Assembly (NCBI RefSeq): GCF_000026945.1
Contig: NC_012866.1
Span: forward strand, 310,001 to 374,000
Length of the DNA stretch: 64,000 bases
Source: Candida dubliniensis CD36
Lineage: Eukaryota; Ascomycota; Pichiomycetes; Serinales; Debaryomycetaceae
Reading direction: 5' to 3'
The notes under the pieces are model-generated. The model saw only the letters and a list, made by a program, of their open reading frames with translations. It was not told the DNA's origin and ran no database searches. The position numbers were made by a program, and so were the translations under genes. Positions 41,420 through 49,632 of this stretch are shown in pieces (position 1 is the stretch's first letter; every line of letters begins with the position of its first letter).

Positions 41420-43399
41420 CTAAGTATCAAAGTATTTCGAAACTCCTCTTACTGGATAAGGGGGTTCCTTCTCTGGCGGGGCATTCAAGTCTTCTAAAAA
41501 GTCATCTATGATATCAGTTCCTGTAGGACTTTCTCGTTGTTGGTAGTCTTCTTGGTTGTTCATTTTGCTTTCATTTTGTGAAGAATGTAATCTATCCTCT
41601 TCAGTAATCGGGTACTCATCAGTAAATGAACGTTTGAACTTTGTTTCCAGTGGTGTTTGATATGAGAGTTCAAATGAATTAATTGGTTCTGTTGCTGATT
41701 TTTTCAATGGTTTAATCTGGCTGTATAACGGAGTTACGCTTCCTTCTGGATAATCTGTTTTTATCGATCTTGAAAAATCATCCACTGATCCTGAATATGT
41801 TGAACTTGAATTCCCAAAAGGGTTTGTTATCAGTTCTGCGAAGTCGTCATATTTGTGTCTGTGTGGATGGTCTTGTGTGTAAGATTTCGGTAAGGGCTGT
41901 ACTGGTTGGTCATATGTAGTCAAAGAATTTATGTCTTGACTGTTCTCGTCGATCCCAAACCCTAGCGTTGCAGTAGGGGGTTTCCTCGTGGGCTTGAAAG
42001 ATGATGATAGATTCTGCTGGCCAATTTGTTCTGAAATGTCAGTGATAGACCGTTTTGGTGGGTTGTTTACGTGGGCTCTAGATGTGTCATATGTTAAGCT
42101 CGTTGATCGTGGTTGCTTGTACATCAAGTCTTTTTGCTCCTCACTTAAAAGCGAAGCCTGTGATCGTTGTCTGGATTTGTAAAGCAGTTGTTCATTGTCC
42201 ACCACGGAGTCAACTGATCTAGATTTCTCTATTATACCATAACTTGGTTGAGTATATTTCTCCCTCAATTGACTTAGACGCTTCCCAATACCATTAGTTT
42301 GATCATTAATGGGTGAATACACTCTTTGCTTGCTGTTGTCTCCAAAATCGTCTCTGGAATTATTGGCGGAATTTGATCTATCTTTCATATAATTCAATGG
42401 GATAGTTGATTCCTTGGTGGCACTGGTATCTGTACGGTAAAAAGTCTTTGAATAGTCATTATAACGAGGTGGACGGTCTTCCAACACGGGTAATTGGGCA
42501 ATTCTCTCTTCTGATAATATACCTTGTTCCAATAACACTTTCTTTGGCTTGTGATGCAATCTAACAGCATCAGCAATGCTTTCGTTAATCAAGTGGCAGC
42601 AGTAATCTTTGAAACTTTTATAGCCATCATTACTCAATTGAATTTTTAATGGGATGTAACAAAGCATCCCAAATACAAATCTCAACAAGAATATAGCATA
42701 GATGAATACCGACAAACACATGAAACTCAAAATGACAGATAAGTACAAGTTTGTATTGGCAATTTCTTCAATATTATTCAAAATATTGTTGTTTAACTCT
42801 CCACCAGTGGCATAATATCTTAATGTCAATACATTAATAACTTGTCTTGGGGTGTCAGCCACTAATATTTGTAATGCATTGTCTATCTCATAATATGTTA
42901 AAAAGCAACACCAATCGAAAAAATGACCTTCATTTATACCGTTTAGTAAACAAAAATTGTCATAATATTTTATCAGATAAAGTCTTTTGGCTATGGAATT
43001 TAGATATACCAAGGCAATGTTTCTTGTCCTTGCAATATGTATGGTCCATATCCAATGATAAAGTAGTAGCACGAACTGAAATATTATACAGCCAGTAAAA
43101 ATCCATTTGGCAATGGAATATGCATATGGCTTGTAATCGTCAGTAGCCCATCTGTGGAAAACAAGAATATTTAGACACGAATAGATATCTGTGGCTAATA
43201 ATGCAAATGATAAAAAGATTAACACCCACATGTAAAAATACCAAAACAACGTGGAACAGTTGTAATTACGGAAATTATTCACTCTTATAACATCAAATGT
43301 CGATACATCTAAATGGTATTTTTTAATCTCATTTTCTACATTGAAATGATCATTTTTTGATCCCGATAAATAGCTGTATCTCTTGTTTTTGGAACTCAT
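41420..43399 (-). CDS. KCH1: Low-affinity K+ importer, KCH/Prm6 family
   Basis: 659-residue membrane protein. The ATG at 43399 (MSSKNKRYSYLSG) is the true start; the longer frame begins with TTG. The family region covers about 1-310, with hydrophobic segments at about 48-72 (YFYMWVLIFLSFALLATDIY), 90-115 and 220-252. Conserved texture includes NCSTLFWYF, IARTRNIALVYLNSIAKRLY and YDNFCLLNGI, as in yeast Kch1 and Prm6. Yeast Kch1 admits K+ and activates the high-affinity Ca2+ channel during pheromone or ER stress. The long C-terminal half (about 310-659) is hydrophilic, Ser/Thr/Pro-rich and probably a phospho-regulated cytosolic tail, longer than in yeast. Confidence 0.88.
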   Translation of the reverse strand: MSSKNKRYSYLSGSKNDHFNVENEIKKYHLDVSTFDVIRVNNFRNYNCSTLFWYFYMWVLIFLSFALLATDIYSCLNILVFHRWATDDYKPYAYSIAKWIFTGCIIFQFVLLLYHWIWTIHIARTRNIALVYLNSIAKRLYLIKYYDNFCLLNGINEGHFFDWCCFLTYYEIDNALQILVADTPRQVINVLTLRYYATGGELNNNILNNIEEIANTNLYLSVILSFMCLSVFIYAIFLLRFVFGMLCYIPLKIQLSNDGYKSFKDYCCHLINESIADAVRLHHKPKKVLLEQGILSEERIAQLPVLEDRPPRYNDYSKTFYRTDTSATKESTIPLNYMKDRSNSANNSRDDFGDNSKQRVYSPINDQTNGIGKRLSQLREKYTQPSYGIIEKSRSVDSVVDNEQLLYKSRQRSQASLLSEEQKDLMYKQPRSTSLTYDTSRAHVNNPPKRSITDISEQIGQQNLSSSFKPTRKPPTATLGFGIDENSQDINSLTTYDQPVQPLPKSYTQDHPHRHKYDDFAELITNPFGNSSSTYSGSVDDFSRSIKTDYPEGSVTPLYSQIKPLKKSATEPINSFELSYQTPLETKFKRSFTDEYPITEEDRLHSSQNESKMNNQEDYQQRESPTGTDIIDDFLEDLNAPPEKEPPYPVRGVSKYFDT

Positions 43400-44168
43400 G
43401 TTTCTGTGGGTTTGGTTCAAAAGTTTCAAATGATTGTGGGGAATGAGAGCAGTTCTATTATAGTAATGGAAATCTCTTGTAATGGGATGTTATATATCGA
43501 TCCTCTTGTTTCCCAGGGGTGCTTGATGCGTTGTTAAATATATTACAAGATGTGGCAAAAAAAAATAAAAGCAAATGTGGAATGTGTGTCAATGTTATAC
43601 TTTAAATGGACAACTGTGATTTGAGGATTCTATCGATATTAAATAAATGAAAGATGAAAGTAAAAGAATGTGGTGGGAAACGTTCAACTGGTAATGAACT
43701 TATTGATTTGATGCAACAACACCAAAACAAATGGATAAGGGGATAAAAAAAAAAAAAAACTAGTTGAAGTTTAGTTTGGGGAGATGTTGTTTTTTGTTTT
43801 TGGAAATTAAAAACTAAAAATAAATCCTGTTTACTGAAAGAGACAACAACAAAAACAACAAAAAAATGACTCTACGATCTTTCGATTTAAAACATCGTAC
43901 AGTTTTTGAAACTAACCAAAACACAAAAGTTATATATTGATTTCTAGACTGAAAGCTAGAGGAAAGTTCGTGTTTGTAATAGACTGGACATCTTTAGTTA
44001 AAGTAGATTGGTACATTTATTACAACCTCAATAAATAAATATTCACACAATCTTAATCAGCCGTGAAAAAATATGAAATGTTTCAAATATGTTTTAATGT
44101 TACAATGATGATTCTCTTTGCAGTTTTACTATTTTATTATTATTTGAGTTTTTAGTTTGTTTATCTTA
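43400..44168. promoter_or_regulatory. KCH1 upstream region and 3' flank of the candidate small gene
   Basis: 769 bp without a convincing gene. It contains KCH1 promoter sequence and a poly-A tract at about 43746-43759. No recognisable regulator site. Confidence 0.55.
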
Positions 44169-44596
44169 CTAGTAACATTCTGCTGCATCTATTGTTAGAC
44201 GAGAAACCGTATCTAAGAAATTCACTAATGGAAGCTTTTCCAATCTATTCTTGTAGTCAACATCATCATTTTGCTTGGAATGATAGATAGTTCTGTTTAA
44301 TGATCTTTTTTCTTCTAGAAGTGAGGATTGTTGGTGTGTCTTATATGAGTCGATAAGATAGATAACAGTTATTCGTAATCCCCAATTATTTGTTGCGCTG
44401 CAACAGAATTTTGTTGTAGTTTTCCAACAAATTTTATCAGAAAAATATAACAAATAACACTATACAAAGAGCTTAATTATTAAACTTGTTGTCTCGTTAT
44501 CAGCTTACAAATGTAATACTGATCTTACACAACAGTAAATTGCTTTTGGTGATGTTCTTCAAGTAAACATTTAAATGTACTTCTTTCCTTCCACAT
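44169..44596 (-). CDS. Candidate small spliced gene, 98 residues
   Basis: The 3' part (44169-44397) encodes a well-mixed charged stretch (LLEEKRSLNRTIYHSKQNDD then LEKLPLVNFLDTVSRLTIDA) that looks genuinely coding, but the frame has no good ATG. An ATG at 44596 opens 22 codons ending at a GTAAGA donor at 44528. Joining to a TTGCAG acceptor at 44398 closes the frame exactly (exons 44596-44529 and 44397-44169, 297 nt). Product: MWKERSTFKCLLEEHHQKQF..., family not recognised. Weakness: the 131-nt intron lacks a TACTAAC box. It would run divergently from RNH201. Confidence 0.35.
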
Positions 44597-44624
44597 TTCT
44601 TTCCTCTCCAACCATTTTGGTTCG

Positions 44625-44630
44625 ACGCGT
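44625..44630. promoter_or_regulatory. MCB element upstream of RNH201
   Basis: Perfect ACGCGT 151-156 bp before the RNH201 start codon, in the intergenic interval shared with the candidate small minus-strand gene. Fits S-phase transcription of an RNase H2 gene. Confidence 0.4.
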
Positions 44631-44780
44631 GTTGAATTGTTCTCGCGCAATATCTCAGTTTGTTTGTTTATTTTGATTCCTCATCTTTTTCCCACAAAAG
44701 ATTTTTTTTTTTTTCAATCAGATTTACCAGATCTTATTCTTTCTTTTTTTTTGACAAGTCGTTTAAAAAAGCTTGATAGC

Positions 44781-45881
44781 ATGGCGTCTGCAATAGCATT
44801 GGATTCTCTGGATGCTGTATTACTTGATTCTTCTCTCAAGAGAAAGATCGATGAAGTTACTGAAGATACTCAAACAACAGATCCAAAAGATAAGACAGAA
44901 AGGGATACAAATAAAAGATCCAAACTTGCAATTTCATCTGATTGGCTACCACCATCGGTGAGTAGTATTGAAGATCCATTCAAATTTGCAAGCTCTACTT
45001 ATCATTCAGAAATTCCTCAGAATGTTCTTCAAAACGAAACTGAACCAATTGTACTTGGTGTTGATGAGGCTGGGAGGGGGCCAGTATTGGGCGCCATGGT
45101 CTATGGAATTGCATATTCACTAGAATCATTTCTGTCCAAACTACAAAAAGAGTATGGGTTTGCTGATTCCAAAGTATTGACCGACGTGAAAAGAGAAGAG
45201 TTATTCAAGCAAATAGAGGATCCAGAACACGAATTGCATAAACACATTGGATGGGCCACCACTACTATGACCGCTAGAGACATTTCCAGCGGAATGTTAC
45301 AGTCAGTAAATGGTAAAGGGGCTTACAATTTAAATGAACAAGCACATGATACCACCATTGATTTGATTAAACAAGTTTTAGCTAAAGGGGTAAAGATATC
45401 GAAGATATTTGTCGATACTGTAGGTCCACCAGTAACCTACCAAGCGAAACTAAAACGATTTTTCCCAGAAATTGATGTCACAGTAACGAAAAAAGCCGAT
45501 AGTATCTATCCTATAGTGAGTACTGCTTCTGTTGTTGCTAAAGTTACGAGAGATACAAATATAAAATTCTATAATGAAAACTTGCCACTTTTACAGGGCC
45601 AAAAATTGGGGTCAGGTTACCCCAGTGACCCAAACACCAACAAATGGCTTAATTCCAATGTCGACCCAGTGTTTGGTTGGTGTTATGGCTTTATTAGATT
45701 TTCATGGCAAACAGCAAAGGATAGTTTAGTCAAAAACAATGCAGCTGAAGTTGTTTATGAAGATCAAGGTAGGGTTGAAAAAGGGTATCAAGATGTTTTC
45801 GCTATGATAGATAAAAAGAAAGATAATAGTAAGCTTAAAAAAGACTATTATTGTAGTAGTAGTAATGTAAACTTGTTATAG
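44781..45881 (+). CDS. RNH201: Ribonuclease H2 catalytic subunit
   Basis: 366-residue type 2 RNase H that removes ribonucleotides from DNA and degrades RNA:DNA hybrids. The ATG at 44781 is used; the open frame upstream starts with TTG and is poly-Phe junk. The catalytic set is complete: D95-E96 in GVDEAGRGP, D212 in FVDTVGPP and D240 in KKADSIYPIVSTASVVAKVT. GSGYPSDPNT, usual for eukaryotic RNase H2A, follows. The first 85 residues form a basic/acidic extension with a KRSK nuclear-type signal, longer than in bacterial RNase HII. An MCB site upstream suggests S-phase control. Confidence 0.96.
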   Translation: MASAIALDSLDAVLLDSSLKRKIDEVTEDTQTTDPKDKTERDTNKRSKLAISSDWLPPSVSSIEDPFKFASSTYHSEIPQNVLQNETEPIVLGVDEAGRGPVLGAMVYGIAYSLESFLSKLQKEYGFADSKVLTDVKREELFKQIEDPEHELHKHIGWATTTMTARDISSGMLQSVNGKGAYNLNEQAHDTTIDLIKQVLAKGVKISKIFVDTVGPPVTYQAKLKRFFPEIDVTVTKKADSIYPIVSTASVVAKVTRDTNIKFYNENLPLLQGQKLGSGYPSDPNTNKWLNSNVDPVFGWCYGFIRFSWQTAKDSLVKNNAAEVVYEDQGRVEKGYQDVFAMIDKKKDNSKLKKDYYCSSSNVNLL

Positions 45882-46225
45882 ACATATTGGAAATAAATAC
45901 TTTATGTAACAATAATTGTATACACGGAAATAAAAGTCCGAAGTGTATGGGCGATTCTTCTCACAGCGGACAAGATCAATCCATTTCACACAGCAAAAAA
46001 AAAAAGTAAAAATTGGCTTAGGTAAATAAAACTCGGAAAAAAAAAAAGAAAGAGACAGAGAAGACGTAGACAGGCAAACAAAGGAACGAACTGTTCTCAT
46101 CATCATAAACACATCGCAGTTTAACCAAAGAATTAGTAGTTCTATTTTTTTTTTTTTTTTGAAGAAAAAGATAACATCATAATTATTCACTAGTATCAAC
46201 CTATTCAGATTCATTGAATTATAAT
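45882..46225. promoter_or_regulatory. LAT1 upstream region
   Basis: 344 bp between two plus-strand genes. It has A-rich tracts at about 45993-46005 and 46037-46048 and a poly-T tract at about 46144-46160, close to the LAT1 start. No specific site recognised. Confidence 0.55.
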
Positions 46226-47656
46226 ATGTCTGCTTTATTTGCTGTTTCCAGATCAGCAATGGCTCTTCGTACCATTGCTCCAAGAAGTTATACTGCCACC
46301 TCTTCATCATTCTTAGCATTAGCAAGATTATATTCATCTGGCAAATTCCCACCACATACTGTTATCAACATGCCAGCATTATCCCCAACCATGACTCAAG
46401 GTAACATTCAATCTTGGGCCAAAAAAGTTGGTGATGAATTAACACCAGGTGAAGCAATTGCCGAAATTGAAACCGATAAAGCATCAATGGATTTTGAATT
46501 CCAAGAAGAAGGTTATTTGGCCAAGATTTTATTGGATGCTGGTGCTAAAGACGTTCCAGTTGGTCAACCAATTGCCGTTTACGTTGAAGATGCTAGTGAG
46601 GTAGCAGCATTTGAAGATTTCACTGCTGCTGATGCCGGAGAGGCACCAAAACCAGCACCTGCTGCTGCTGAAGAAGCCCCAAAGAAAGAAGAACCAAAAG
46701 CTTCTACCACCACTCAAGCTCCAGCTTCCACTGGAGCACCTTCTTCCAAAAAGGCACCAACCGACAGAATAATTGCATCGCCATTTGCTAAAACCATTGC
46801 TTTAGAGAAAGGTATTTCCTTGAAAGGCATTAAAGGGTCAGGTCCAAATGGTAGAATTGTTGCCAAGGATCTTGAAGGTGTTGAACCACAAGCTGCTGCT
46901 GCCGCTCCAGCTACTCCAGCTGCTACCACAGGTGCCGCACCAAGTGCCACTGCTTCTTACGAAGATATTCCAATTACTTCCATGAGAAAGACAATTGCTT
47001 CCAGATTATTACAATCTACCCAACAATCCCCATCATACATTATTCAGTCACAGATTTCCGTGTCTAAATTATTGAAATTACGTGCTTCATTGAATGCTAC
47101 TGCCGAAGAAAGATACAAGTTATCTATCAATGATTTATTAATCAAGGCTATTGCCAGAACCTGTGTTAGAGTTCCAGAAGTTAATGCTGCTTGGTTAGGC
47201 GAACAAGGTGTTATCAGACAATACAAGAACGTTGATGTTTCTGTTGCTGTTGCCACCCCAACCGGATTAATCACTCCAATTGTCACTAATGCTGAATCTA
47301 AAGGTTTGGCTGAAATCTCCAACCAAGTTAAAGATTTGGGTAAGAGAGCCAAAGTTGGTAAATTGCTTCCAGAAGAATTCCAAGGTGGTACCATCTGTAT
47401 TTCCAACTTGGGCATGAACCATGCTGTCACTGCCTTCACATCTATTATTAACCCACCACAATCTGCCATTCTTGCTATTGGCACTACTGAGAAGAAGGCT
47501 GTTCCAAGTGAAGTTAATGAACAAGGATTTGTGTTTGATGATGTTATCACTATTACTGGTACTTTTGATCACAGAGTTATTGATGGTGCCCTTGGTGGTG
47601 AATGGATGAAAGAATTGAAGAGAATTGTTGAAAATCCATTAGAAATGTTGATCTAA
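46226..47656 (+). CDS. LAT1: Dihydrolipoamide acetyltransferase, E2 of pyruvate dehydrogenase
   Basis: 476-residue mitochondrial E2 subunit transferring acetyl from lipoamide to CoA. The start is the ATG at 46226, giving presequence [20 protein letters not shown] (the frame extends to a TTG 4 codons earlier). The lipoyl domain (about 43-120) has K85 in ETDKASMDF. An Ala/Pro/Glu linker follows. The E1/E3-binding domain (about 181-217, [20 protein letters not shown]) is followed by a second Ala/Pro linker. The acyltransferase domain (about 245-476) has active-site H449 and D453 in FDHRVIDG. Codon use is noticeably more biased (GCT, GGT, CCA, TTG) than in neighbours, in line with high expression. 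Confidence 0.97.
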   Translation: MSALFAVSRSAMALRTIAPRSYTATSSSFLALARLYSSGKFPPHTVINMPALSPTMTQGNIQSWAKKVGDELTPGEAIAEIETDKASMDFEFQEEGYLAKILLDAGAKDVPVGQPIAVYVEDASEVAAFEDFTAADAGEAPKPAPAAAEEAPKKEEPKASTTTQAPASTGAPSSKKAPTDRIIASPFAKTIALEKGISLKGIKGSGPNGRIVAKDLEGVEPQAAAAAPATPAATTGAAPSATASYEDIPITSMRKTIASRLLQSTQQSPSYIIQSQISVSKLLKLRASLNATAEERYKLSINDLLIKAIARTCVRVPEVNAAWLGEQGVIRQYKNVDVSVAVATPTGLITPIVTNAESKGLAEISNQVKDLGKRAKVGKLLPEEFQGGTICISNLGMNHAVTAFTSIINPPQSAILAIGTTEKKAVPSEVNEQGFVFDDVITITGTFDHRVIDGALGGEWMKELKRIVENPLEMLI

Positions 47657-48039
47657 GTAGTTAGGGTGTAAGAAAAAAAAAAAAAGAAAACTCAAAAGAG
47701 ATGTAGTCTGAAGAAGACTCAAGTAATGTACAATAAAGTTTTTAGCATATATGAAGGTGTAACAATCAGTATTGAATGGGGTTTCTCTTTGTTAAATAAA
47801 AGCAGGGCATGCATAGGGTGTGGTGATGGTGATGTTAGATAAATCACGCATGGCGTAACTGGTGAGTCGCACAAACAACAACAAAAAAAAAAATGAAACA
47901 TAAATAAAGAAGACCATTCCCATCACCAAACCACATCAATCAAACTCGCATCGTTCTTTTTTCTTTTCTTTATTGTTTGTTACAAAGATTGCTTTGATTT
48001 TTTTGTTATATTGATAGACCACCTTTTCAACCTACAAGT
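47657..48039. promoter_or_regulatory. TFC7 upstream region
   Basis: 383 bp between two plus-strand genes: LAT1 3' flank with poly-A runs (47672-47686 and about 47881-47893) and a T-rich leader before 48040. Nothing else recognised. Confidence 0.55.
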
Positions 48040-49592
48040 ATGACGATTGAGACTATTTATATTGCAAGACACGGTTATAGATCCAATTGGTTACCACCAC
48101 CACATCCACCAAATCCAACTGGCATTGATAGTGACCCGGCTTTAGCACCACATGGTGTTGAACAAGCCAAACAGTTAGCTGCGTATCTTACATCATTACC
48201 CACACAAGAAAAGCCCGAATTTATTATTGCCTCACCTTTTTATCGTTGTATAGAAACATCAAGACCTATTGCAGAAATGTTGGACTTGAAAATTGCCTTA
48301 GAGAGAGGAGTTGGTGAATGGTTTCGCAAGAATAGAGATACCAAACCAATTCCTGGTGATTACGCTCAGTTGAGAACATTTTTCGACAAATTATTAATTG
48401 ATGAAGATACTTGGCCTAGAGATAATTTAAATGTTATACCTAATGTTGAAGGAGAAGATTATGATGAGATCTATGATCGTGCTAAATTGTTTTGGAAAAA
48501 GTTTATCCCTGAATTTGAAAGAAAATTCCCTGAAATAAAAAATGTATTGGTTGTTACACATGCAGCAACTAAAATTGCTTTAGGATCAGCTTTATTACAG
48601 TTAAAATCAGTTACTGATGTTATAGATGATAATCAAACTGTGTTACGTGCTGGTGCATGTTCATTATCTAAATTCGTTAGAGATGGAGAAAATAAAACCA
48701 ATCATTCTATTCAATGGAAAATTGTCATGAATGGTAATTGTGAATTCTTGACAAAGGGAGAAGAAATGAATTGGGATTTCCGTCGTGGTGTTGAAGCCGG
48801 GTCAGCTGAAGATATAGCACAAAGAAAGGCTGCAGAAGAAGCATTAAAGAAAAATGAACAAACCAAATCGGATGGTCCGATCACTGAATCTGCTACTGGA
48901 GCAGCAGAAGTAGATGGGAATGAAGATGAATTTGAAGTACGTAAAACCCCAAAGAGATATTAAATAGACACAAACTAGAAAATATAGAGATACAAAACTT
49001 TTTGAATTTCTTGATTCATTAAAAAATGGTTCGAGACGGAATACTAACACCATGTTATTAGACATTTTATGTAACTATTGATATACCTTCCATTTCGAAT
49101 AAAATCGACAATGAAGAGGAAGTACCATCAAGGACAGGTCAAGCTCCTAAGTTCAAAAACAACATTATCAAACCATCAGCACAACTCCAATTCACTGATT
49201 TAAAAGACGATCACCCGTTAATAAAAATTTCAAATAATACTACATCTGCTCAAAGCTCGTCATCGAAAAATGGATTTAATAATATTAGTCATTCTTCAGG
49301 AGTGATTGATCCATCAGCACTTATAGATGGGAAAATATTTCAAACTGATTGGAATCAATTACAAGGTACAGAACTAATATTTGATGAAAATGGACAATTT
49401 ATTGGCAAGGTTAAAGAACATTTAACTTGCAACAATAACACCAAATTCACACTAAAGAAAGCAGAAGAAGTGGAACAACTTCGTACAGTTGATGATTCTA
49501 GCATGGATATAGATCAAGAATCACAAGGACAACCAAATAGAAGTCAGTTTTTAAAAAGAGCAATTATAGCTGCAAGAGCCAAGGGCAAATAA
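48040..49592 (+). CDS. TFC7: TFIIIC subunit tau55, two exons
   Basis: Subunit of RNA polymerase III factor TFIIIC. Exons 48040-48936 and 49062-49592 give 475 residues. Exon 1 is a histidine-phosphatase-like domain opening MTIETIYIARHGYRSNW, matching yeast Tfc7, with R10-H11-G12 and a second His in LVVTHAATK. Exon 2 starts TFYVTIDIPS, aligning with yeast VYISVDIPS, and ends in the tau55 C-terminal domain (KIFQTDWNQLQGTELIFDEN), which binds the partner subunit tau91. Read without splicing, exon 1 ends early at 48963 and exon 2 looks like an orphan with no ATG. The donor is GTACGT rather than GTATGT; branch point and acceptor are canonical. Confidence 0.93.
48937..49061 (+). other. TFC7 intron with variant donor
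   Basis: 125-nt intron: GTACGT donor at 48937, TACTAAC at 49042-49048, TTATTAG acceptor ending at 49061. Phase 0. Retention adds only eight residues before a stop and removes the whole tau91-binding domain. Confidence 0.92.
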
Positions 49593-49632
49593 ATACTATT
49601 TGTTATTACTTTTCTACATAAAATGCAATTGT

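Noticed and set aside
44637..44780. N-terminal extension of RNH201
   Set aside because: It begins at TTG and encodes poly-Phe-rich leader sequence; the ATG at 44781 fits the family. Similar TTG extensions were trimmed for the genes at 11589, 19350, 34246, 39194, 43399, 46226 and 62391.
49302..49592. Independent small gene with GTG start
   Set aside because: It is the end of TFC7 exon 2; the frame is open upstream to the acceptor at 49061.
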